Shown here one piece after another: positions 42,116-48,176 of a DNA stretch of 48,176 nt (position 1 is the stretch's first letter; every line of letters starts with the position of its first letter). The position numbers were made by a program, and so were the translations under genes. The notes below the pieces were generated by a model. The model worked only from the letters and a program-made list of their open reading frames with translations. It was not told the origin of the DNA and searched no databases. Origin of the DNA: Wenzhouxiangellaceae bacterium (GTDB lineage Bacteria > Pseudomonadota > Gammaproteobacteria > Xanthomonadales > Wenzhouxiangellaceae); assembly GCA_028289455.1 (NCBI GenBank), contig JANQPN010000048.1:1-48176 (forward strand), written 5' to 3'.

Positions 42116-43333
42116 ATGGACCCTTATTGGCACGAATGGTTGAATTTACTGATCCGCTGGATTCACGTTATTACCGGCATTGCCTGGATCGGCGCATCAT
42201 TTTATTTTAATTGGCTGGAAGGCAACCTTGAGCGTAACAATCCATCCAAAGGACTGGCCGGTGATTTATGGGCGGTGCACGGCGGTGGTTTTTACCATGT
42301 GCAGAAATATGAGGTAGCACCGGCAAAGCTGCCCGAATTGCTGCACTGGTTCAAATGGGAAGCCTACTCAACCTGGGTCAGTGGCTTTGCATTATTAATT
42401 ATCGTCTACTACCTGAATCCCGTGTACCTGCTGGGCAGCAATCCGGCCGGGTTAAGCAATACCGCCGGCATAGCTCTCAGCATCGGCGGCCTGATAGCCG
42501 GCTGGCTGATTTATCATGGATTATCAGGCACCCGGCTGGTGGAGAATCCAATCTGGTTCACTGCAGTTTTTGCACTACTGGCAATATCGGCCGCCTATGG
42601 TTACACCCAGGTTTTTGATGGCCGCGCCGCATACCTTCAGCTGGGCGCAATGATCGGCACCATCATGGTCGCCAATGTTTTTTATGTGATCATTCCGGCA
42701 CAGAAGATCATGGTCACCGCGATGCAGCGGGGTGAATTACCGGATCCGGCACCCGGTAAAAATGCTCTGCGCCGTTCGCTGCACAACAATTATCTAACGC
42801 TGCCGGTGCTGTTCATTATGATCAGCCATCACTTCCCCAGCACTTTCGGGCATGCCTATAACTGGGCCATTCTGGCCGCGCTGGCGTTGATTTCGGCTGC
42901 CGTCAGGCATTATTTCAACTTGAAAAACCAGGGACGGAAAATAGTCTGGATTTTGCCTTTGGCATTGCTGGCAATATTTTCTCTGGCACTGATCAGCAAA
43001 TCTCAGCCCCATTCAGCAGGTCAAACGAATGCGCCGTTATCTGGTCAGCAACAAGCCGGCAATATCAATGCGCCCCCTGTTGTCAGCTTTGATCAGATAC
43101 GCAGCATCATTCAGGCCCGCTGCGTCAGTTGCCATTCCGCCACCCCCAGCGATACCGTTTTTACTGTTGCGCCACTCGGTTATGTACTTGATACCGATCA
43201 ACAGATTATCGATACCAAAGATAAAATTTACCTCCGCACAATTGCCACTCAGACTATGCCGCTGGCCAACATGACCGGTATGACCGACCAGGAGCGCGCA
43301 CTGCTGGGGGCATGGATTCAGAACAGCCAGTAA
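42116..43333 (+). CDS. puuD: Urate hydroxylase PuuD with C-terminal cytochrome c domain
   Basis: A 405-residue inner-membrane protein that hydroxylates urate to 5-hydroxyisourate. About eight helices are visible. The start 'WLNLLIRWIHVITGIAWIGASFYFNWLE' and 'GDLWAVHGGGFYHVQKY' hold the conserved histidines. After a low-complexity linker (about 300-325), the C-terminal part is a c-type cytochrome with the heme motif 'CVSCH' and the Met ligand region 'TQTMPLANMTG'. PuuD therefore passes electrons to the respiratory chain, unlike soluble urate oxidase. A 123-base gap with a candidate internal promoter separates it from uraH. Confidence 0.94.
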   Translation: MDPYWHEWLNLLIRWIHVITGIAWIGASFYFNWLEGNLERNNPSKGLAGDLWAVHGGGFYHVQKYEVAPAKLPELLHWFKWEAYSTWVSGFALLIIVYYLNPVYLLGSNPAGLSNTAGIALSIGGLIAGWLIYHGLSGTRLVENPIWFTAVFALLAISAAYGYTQVFDGRAAYLQLGAMIGTIMVANVFYVIIPAQKIMVTAMQRGELPDPAPGKNALRRSLHNNYLTLPVLFIMISHHFPSTFGHAYNWAILAALALISAAVRHYFNLKNQGRKIVWILPLALLAIFSLALISKSQPHSAGQTNAPLSGQQQAGNINAPPVVSFDQIRSIIQARCVSCHSATPSDTVFTVAPLGYVLDTDQQIIDTKDKIYLRTIATQTMPLANMTGMTDQERALLGAWIQNSQ

Positions 43334-43389
43334 CCCGGCAGATAACTTCAAACCCTCCATGCGAGTTACTTCCGGTTTAAATCATGCTT

Positions 43390-43418
43390 TTGCCGCATGG
43401 CTCAGGTATGCTTATGTT
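43390..43418 (+). promoter_or_regulatory. Candidate internal promoter before uraH-xdhAB
   Basis: TTGCCG (-35) and TATGTT (-10) are spaced by 17 bases in the largest gap of the operon. A long-loop stem CCATGCG / CGCATGG (43357-43363 with 43394-43400) overlaps the -35. The match is only moderate. Confidence 0.3.
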
Positions 43419-43456
43419 GCGATCAATAAAACCGTTAACACCGGCTGTCTGTACCA

Positions 43457-43807
43457 ATGAGCGGATTGACAACACATGTACTTGATACTGCCCGTGGCTG
43501 CCCTGCCGGCGGTCTGACTGTGACACTGTACAGGTTGGATAATGAACGCTGGGAAGTCACCAGAACAGTCACCAATGAGGACGGCCGCTGTGATGCTCCT
43601 CTTATCAGTGCCGAGGCACTCCAGCCCGGCCGGTACGAACTGGTGTTTCATGCCGAACAATATCTGCTGAAGCACCACCCCAATCTGACAGCGCCATTGT
43701 TCTTAGGCGATATCCCGGTGCGCTTCAGTATCTCAGCAACAGACCAGCATTATCACGTTCCATTGTTGCTGTCGCCATTCGGGTATTCCACCTACCGGGG
43801 CAGCTGA
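43457..43807 (+). CDS. uraH: Hydroxyisourate hydrolase (transthyretin-like)
   Basis: A 116-residue enzyme converting 5-hydroxyisourate to OHCU. The N-terminal 'LTTHVLDTARGCPA' and the invariant C-terminal 'YHVPLLLSPFGYSTYRGS' (the YRGS tail) carry the active-site His and Arg/Ser. 'GRCDAPLI' and 'HPNLTAPLF' lie between. No periplasmic signal is present, so it is cytosolic. The ribosome binding site is not obvious. Its TGATG junction overlaps xdhA by one base. Confidence 0.96.
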   Translation: MSGLTTHVLDTARGCPAGGLTVTLYRLDNERWEVTRTVTNEDGRCDAPLISAEALQPGRYELVFHAEQYLLKHHPNLTAPLFLGDIPVRFSISATDQHYHVPLLLSPFGYSTYRGS

Positions 43808-45291
43808 TGCGCCGTCAGATCAGATTTTTGCTTAACGGCAACACCCATCAGGTTGAAGATGTTCCGCCGACACTGACGGTATTGCGATATCTGCGCGAGC
43901 ATCTAGGTCTGTGCGGCAGCAAGGAAGGTTGTGCAGAGGGCGATTGCGGCGCATGCACTGTTGTCATCGGCGAACTGCATGATAACGGGATACGATACCG
44001 CGCAGTAAACAGTTGTATCCAGTTTTTACCAACCATCGATGGCAAATCGGTGATTACCGTGGAAGCGCTTAAAAATCCGGATGGGTCGCTGCACCCGGTA
44101 CAACAGGCGATGCTCGACAAACATGGTTCGCAGTGCGGATTCTGTACGCCGGGATTCATCATGTCGCTATTTGCGCTTTATCACAGTTCAACCAAAAAAC
44201 TGCCGCTTGAGCGTACCGCCGTCAACGATGCCATTGCCGGCAATTTGTGCCGCTGCACCGGTTATGGACCGATTGTCGATGCAGCATTATCCAGCTGCTC
44301 AGGTCCGGCCAGCGATAGCTTTACGGCAACTCAGCCCAGACATCTGCAAATTCTGAATGAGCTCGACGATGGTCAAAGCCTCACATATGAACATCAGGGC
44401 AAGCGATTTTTCGCACCACACAGCCTGAATGAGCTGCACTTGCTGACAGAACAATATCCCGATGCCTGCATACTTGCCGGCGGCACCGATGTCGGCCTTT
44501 GGGTGACCAAACAAAAGCGAACGCTTGATACCGTTATCTACATCAATCACGTCCCGGAATTGCAGCAGATCAATATCACAGCTGATCAGATATCCATTGG
44601 AGCGGGCGTCAATTACACCGACGCATTGAACACCCTGCACCAATACTTCCCGGACTTCGCTGAAATGACCCGCAGGATCGGCGCCGAGCAGGTCAGAAAT
44701 GCCGGCACCATTGGCGGCAACATAGCCAATGGCTCGCCTATCGGTGATACCCCACCGGTATTAATCGCGCTGGGCGCCAGGCTGGTGTTATCCGGCCGCC
44801 AGGGCGAGCGGGAATTGGCGCTGCAGGATTTCTTTGTTGAATACGGCAAGCAGGACCGCCGCCCAGGTGAAGTGGTTTCCCGTATTGTGATACCTGCCCT
44901 GCCGGCGGGCGCCCGGCTGTTCTGTTACAAAATTTCCAAGCGGTTTGACCAGGATATCAGCGCGGTATGCGCTGCATTTCTGGTGGGCGTTGATGAACGG
45001 CAAACCGTTCACCTGTTCAGAGCGGCGTACGGTGGTATGGCAGGCATTCCTGCCAGAGCACTACAGCTTGAACAGGCAGTACTCGGACAACACTGGAATG
45101 AGGAAAGCATTCAGCAGGCCATACCCCGGCTCCGGAATGACTTCACACCATTAACCGATTTAAGGGCCACTGCCGACTACCGCATGCAGGTGGCCGGTAA
45201 TCTGCTGATGAAATGCTATCTGGAATCTACCGGTTCCGATAACAGCACACGGTTGTTCGGACACTCGGCTAACAGTTATGGCCAACGCTGA
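43807..45291 (+). CDS. xdhA: Xanthine dehydrogenase small subunit (FeS/FAD)
   Basis: A 494-residue subunit with two [2Fe-2S] clusters and FAD. The plant-type ferredoxin cysteines are in 'GSKEGCAEGDCGACTV' (about 38-53) and a further cysteine in 'AVNSCIQF'. The second cluster is in 'GSQCGFCTPGFIMSL' and 'GNLCRCTGYGPIVDA'. The FAD domain starts near 'ACILAGGTDVGLWVTK' and contains 'GAEQVRNAGTIGGNIANGSPIGDTPP'. This is the bacterial two-subunit form. Its stop overlaps the xdhB start by 14 bases. Confidence 0.96.
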   Translation: MRRQIRFLLNGNTHQVEDVPPTLTVLRYLREHLGLCGSKEGCAEGDCGACTVVIGELHDNGIRYRAVNSCIQFLPTIDGKSVITVEALKNPDGSLHPVQQAMLDKHGSQCGFCTPGFIMSLFALYHSSTKKLPLERTAVNDAIAGNLCRCTGYGPIVDAALSSCSGPASDSFTATQPRHLQILNELDDGQSLTYEHQGKRFFAPHSLNELHLLTEQYPDACILAGGTDVGLWVTKQKRTLDTVIYINHVPELQQINITADQISIGAGVNYTDALNTLHQYFPDFAEMTRRIGAEQVRNAGTIGGNIANGSPIGDTPPVLIALGARLVLSGRQGERELALQDFFVEYGKQDRRPGEVVSRIVIPALPAGARLFCYKISKRFDQDISAVCAAFLVGVDERQTVHLFRAAYGGMAGIPARALQLEQAVLGQHWNEESIQQAIPRLRNDFTPLTDLRATADYRMQVAGNLLMKCYLESTGSDNSTRLFGHSANSYGQR

Positions 45292-47605
45292 ACTGCCCAG
45301 CAGCATTTCCGGCGGGGTCCGGCAACCGCTGACACATGACAGTGCCCATAAGCATGTCAGTGGTGAAGCGGTATACATTGATGATATTCCGGTACCCGCA
45401 GACGCCCTGCAAATTTACATCGCGCTCAGCCCACATGCGCACGCACGCATCGACAGCATGGATTTAACCGCAGTCAAGGAGGACCCGCGTGTCGCCGCGG
45501 TAATCTGCGCTGCTGATATTCCCGGATGTAACGATGTCAGCCCGGTATTCGGTGATGACCCCATGCTGGCCGATGAGCTGGTGGAATATGTTGGCCAACC
45601 AATCTTCGCAGTTGCCGCCGACAGCCGTGATGCTGCCCAGCACGCGGCCTCCAAAGCCATTATCAACTACACTGTTTTGCCTGCTGTTCTGACCATTGAG
45701 CAGGCGCTGGCTGCTGACAGTTATGTGGTTAAACCCCGAATTCTGGAACGGGGAAACACCGCACAGGCACTGACTGATGCACCGCTGAGAAAACAGAACC
45801 ATCTGTATATGGGTGGGCAGGAACATTTTTACCTGGAGGGTCAGGCGGCGCTGGCTATACCACAGGAAGACGGCGATGTGCTGGTGCACTGTTCGACGCA
45901 GCACCCCAGCGAAGTACAACACCTGACCGCCAGAATACTGGGCACACCGGATAATGCGGTAACCGTGACTGTGCGGCGGATGGGCGGCGCCTTTGGCGGC
46001 AAGGAAACCCAGGCAGCCGGCTATGCCGCCATTGCCGCACTGATAGCAGTAAAGACCGGGCGGGCTGCCAAAGCCATTCCCGATCGTGATGACGACATCC
46101 TGACCACCGGGAAACGGCATGATTTTCTCTCCAGGTACGATGTCGGCTTTGACCATACCGGCCGGATAACGGCACTTGATGTAATGCTGGCCTCCGGCTG
46201 CGGACGCTCTGCCGATCTGTCTCATGCCGTCAATGACCGTGCAGTGTTTCATATCGACAATGCTTATTTTCTGGAAAACGTAAGTATCCGGAATTACCGC
46301 TGTAAAACTCACACCGCTTCCAACACAGCATTCCGCGGATTTGGAGGCCCTCAGGGCATGATGGTCATCGAACATGTGATCGACCAGATTGCGCTAACAA
46401 CCGGGCTGGACCCGTTACTGGTCAGGCAGCGCAATTTTTATGGCAATGGTAAAGATGAGCGTAGTGCGACACCTTACGGGATGATTGTCGAAGACAACAT
46501 TGCCCCACAGATGACAGCAGCCCTGGCAACCCGTGCAGGCTATACGCAGCGCCGTGCAGCTATTGATCAATTCAACGCTTCCAGCCGCTGGCTGAAAAAA
46601 GGCATGGCATTAACGCCGGTCAAATTCGGCATTTCCTTTACCACGACTTTTCTTAACCAGGCCGGTGCTCTAGTGCATGTGTATACCGATGGCTCAATTC
46701 ATTTGAACCATGGCGGTACTGAAATGGGTCAGGGCTTATTCATCAAAGTTGCCCAGGTGGTTGCCGAAACATTCCAGGTAGATATAGAGCGGATCAAAAT
46801 ATCCGCCACCTCCACAGACAAAGTACCCAATACATCAGCAACTGCGGCATCCTCGGGGAGTGATTTAAACGGCAAGGCAGCTGAAAATGCCGCGCTTAAG
46901 ATCAAGCAGCGGCTGATGGCGTTCGCCGGTGATCGTTTTCAGGTGTCTGCGGACGAAGTCATTTTCGAGAACAATATGGTCATTGCCGGCAAAAATCACA
47001 TCAGCTTTGACGAGCTTGTCAAACAGGCCTACCTGGAACGTATTTCATTATCCGCCAGCGGCTATTACCGCACCCCGAAAATCAGTTATGACCCTGATAC
47101 CGGACAGGGCCGCCCGTTTTATTATTTTGCTTATGGCGTAGCTTTATCCGAAGTGATCATTGATACCCTGACCGGTGAAAGCCGGGTTGAACAGGTGGAT
47201 ATCCTGCACGATGTCGGCCACTCACTGAACCCGGCCATTGATCTCGGTCAGATTGAAGGCGGTTTTATTCAGGGCCTGGGCTGGCTCACCAGCGAGGAAC
47301 TGTGGTGGAATGACACCGGTAAGCTGATGACCCATGCTCCATCCACCTACAAAATCCCTACCGCCGGCGACCGCCCCGCTAAATTCAACATGGAACTGCT
47401 GGCAGACAGCCCCAACCGGGAGCAGGCAATTTTCCGCTCCAAGGCGGTGGGGGAACCACCGCTGATGCTGGCCATTTCAGTGTTCCGGGCAATCAGCGAT
47501 GCGGTAGCAGCCTGCGGAGACGGCAGCTGCTTGCCTGAACTGGATGCACCCGCAACACCTGAGCGTATTCTGAAAGCTGTCAACTTGATCTCAGGTTCAG
47601 ACTGA
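45278..47605 (+). CDS. xdhB: Xanthine dehydrogenase large subunit (molybdenum cofactor)
   Basis: A 775-residue molybdopterin subunit that oxidises hypoxanthine to xanthine and xanthine to urate. Motifs are 'DDIPVPADALQIYIALSPHAHARI', 'GGQEHFYLEGQAALAIP', 'RRMGGAFGGKETQAAGYAA' (Moco binding), 'NTAFRGFGGPQGMMVIEHVID' (substrate Arg region), 'NHGGTEMGQGLFIKVAQV' and the catalytic Glu in 'SKAVGEPPLMLAISVF'. The chain is complete. No xdhC gene, which inserts sulfurated Moco, follows in this window. Confidence 0.96.
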   Translation: MANAELPSSISGGVRQPLTHDSAHKHVSGEAVYIDDIPVPADALQIYIALSPHAHARIDSMDLTAVKEDPRVAAVICAADIPGCNDVSPVFGDDPMLADELVEYVGQPIFAVAADSRDAAQHAASKAIINYTVLPAVLTIEQALAADSYVVKPRILERGNTAQALTDAPLRKQNHLYMGGQEHFYLEGQAALAIPQEDGDVLVHCSTQHPSEVQHLTARILGTPDNAVTVTVRRMGGAFGGKETQAAGYAAIAALIAVKTGRAAKAIPDRDDDILTTGKRHDFLSRYDVGFDHTGRITALDVMLASGCGRSADLSHAVNDRAVFHIDNAYFLENVSIRNYRCKTHTASNTAFRGFGGPQGMMVIEHVIDQIALTTGLDPLLVRQRNFYGNGKDERSATPYGMIVEDNIAPQMTAALATRAGYTQRRAAIDQFNASSRWLKKGMALTPVKFGISFTTTFLNQAGALVHVYTDGSIHLNHGGTEMGQGLFIKVAQVVAETFQVDIERIKISATSTDKVPNTSATAASSGSDLNGKAAENAALKIKQRLMAFAGDRFQVSADEVIFENNMVIAGKNHISFDELVKQAYLERISLSASGYYRTPKISYDPDTGQGRPFYYFAYGVALSEVIIDTLTGESRVEQVDILHDVGHSLNPAIDLGQIEGGFIQGLGWLTSEELWWNDTGKLMTHAPSTYKIPTAGDRPAKFNMELLADSPNREQAIFRSKAVGEPPLMLAISVFRAISDAVAACGDGSCLPELDAPATPERILKAVNLISGSD

Positions 47606-47642
47606 AGCCAACACCCGACTATTTCTGATCAGCCAGCCGGTA

Positions 47643-48176
47643 TTAACCGCTGGTCTTCATAGCACTGGATGTGCCCGCCGTTTCCTTTTGCTCAGGCCGG
47701 TACCATTTCGCCAGTCGCTCTGGTTTGATGCCACACAGATACATGACCACCAGAGTAATATTCAGTAATTGATGCATCAGCGGCCCATGTTTCCAGTAGC
47801 GCCGGTCGGAACTGATCACAGGCTGCTGGATTTTGATCAGCCGTCCATGCTGTTTTAAGCGGTATTGGATCTCCAGATCCTCCATCATCGGCCATTCTTT
47901 GAATCCATTAATCGATTCAAATATCTCCCGCCGCATAAATTGGGCCTGATCCCCGTATGTAGTCCACGGGTGATTGATTCGGCTGCCCAGGCTACACAGC
48001 TTCAATACCCAATGTTGCCGGGCAAACCCCAGATAGAAGCTGCCACCGGCAACTTTATTTTGCCTGCAGGTTTCACGCACCCGGTCTAACGCTCCAGCAG
48101 GCAACCGGCAGTCCGCATGTAAAAACAGCAAAATGTCGCCACTGGCAGCCGCGGGACCAATATTCATTTGCCGGCC
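47643..48176 (-). CDS. Family 2 glycosyltransferase, TIGR04283-like (5' end outside window)
   Basis: The C-terminal about 177 residues of a GT2-fold transferase; the frame stays open to the window edge (first visible residues GRQMN). 'GRQMNIGPAAASGDILLFLHADCRLP' contains the DxD-like region written HAD. 'YGDQAQFMRREIFESINGFKEWPMMEDLEIQYRLKQHG' is the acceptor-side signature of the rSAM/selenodomain-associated transferase 2 (TIGR04283) group. A late hydrophobic segment 'LLNITLVVMYLCGI' may touch the membrane. The rest of its cluster lies outside the window. It is convergent with xdhB, with 37 bases between the stops. Confidence 0.85.
   Translation of the reverse strand, partial: GRQMNIGPAAASGDILLFLHADCRLPAGALDRVRETCRQNKVAGGSFYLGFARQHWVLKLCSLGSRINHPWTTYGDQAQFMRREIFESINGFKEWPMMEDLEIQYRLKQHGRLIKIQQPVISSDRRYWKHGPLMHQLLNITLVVMYLCGIKPERLAKWYRPEQKETAGTSSAMKTSG

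Noticed and set aside
45464..46375. Minus-strand frame of about 300 codons inside xdhB
   Set aside because: It is antisense to the Moco domain whose motifs are all intact. It is explained by codon bias.
47633..47653. Stem CCAGC / GCTGG at the end of the purine operon as a terminator
   Set aside because: The stem is short and imperfect, lacks a T-run, and overlaps the end of the convergent glycosyltransferase gene.

Overview
The window looks like a chromosomal segment of a free-living, Gram-negative gammaproteobacterium. The support is a TonB-dependent siderophore receptor behind a Fur-like site, lipoproteins with lipoboxes, PlsY, an HTH-less BirA next to CoaX, and short C-terminal sorting tails of the IPTL-CTERM type. 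A REP-like doublet of the GTAGGAGC...CGACC kind and several secreted proteins with GFE motifs resemble what is common in Xanthomonadales (Lysobacterales) and relatives, but that placement is an inference. There is no phage, no insertion sequence, no CRISPR array and no rRNA. One tRNA gene (Thr, anticodon TGT) is present.

Layout. Positions 1-9200 hold the end of pyruvate kinase, a tail-anchored secreted protein, DUF445 and DUF962 membrane proteins, a MerC-type protein under a Zur-like operator, an exported oligopeptidase B-type lipoprotein, a cyclopropane-fatty-acid-synthase-like methyltransferase, a GH109-type oxidoreductase and a small DUF551-like protein. Positions 9200-15200 carry two secreted proteins of unknown function, an M14 peptidase, and a DUF2306 membrane protein divergent from a two-component system. 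Positions 15300-20170 hold an AT-rich secreted beta-propeller protein, the TonB-dependent receptor, tRNA-Thr, a REP-like inverted repeat and an orphan plus-strand terminator.

Positions 20170-30000 are one minus-strand run: ApbE, a giant BNR-repeat protein, then the tightly overlapping set coaX-birA-plsY-(DAK2+DegV fusion), with a kelch protein upstream. Positions 30000-35700 are a surface or secreted-protein island: two tail-anchored proteins flanking two paralogous FG-GAP/ASPIC-UnbV proteins, with a small membrane protein and a glutaredoxin-like protein between them.

Positions 36100-47600 are a long plus-strand purine catabolism operon. The order is sdaA, guanine-deaminase-like, adenine deaminase, puuE, uraD, alc, allA, puuD, uraH, xdhA, xdhB. 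Together these enzymes can take adenine and guanine to hypoxanthine and xanthine, then urate, 5-hydroxyisourate, OHCU, S-allantoin, allantoate, ureidoglycolate, and finally glyoxylate plus urea. The serine deaminase at the head may drain carbon from glyoxylate (via glycine and serine) to pyruvate. A partial family 2 glycosyltransferase on the minus strand closes the window.

The most interesting observations are: a three-part FakA-FakB-like fusion translationally coupled to PlsY; the complete purine pathway led by serine deaminase; four proteins sharing a [IV]P-x-[LF] sorting tail; the GFE-terminal FG-GAP paralogues; a Zur-like box overlapping the start of a probably leaderless merC-like gene; and a candidate small RNA upstream of an orphan terminator.
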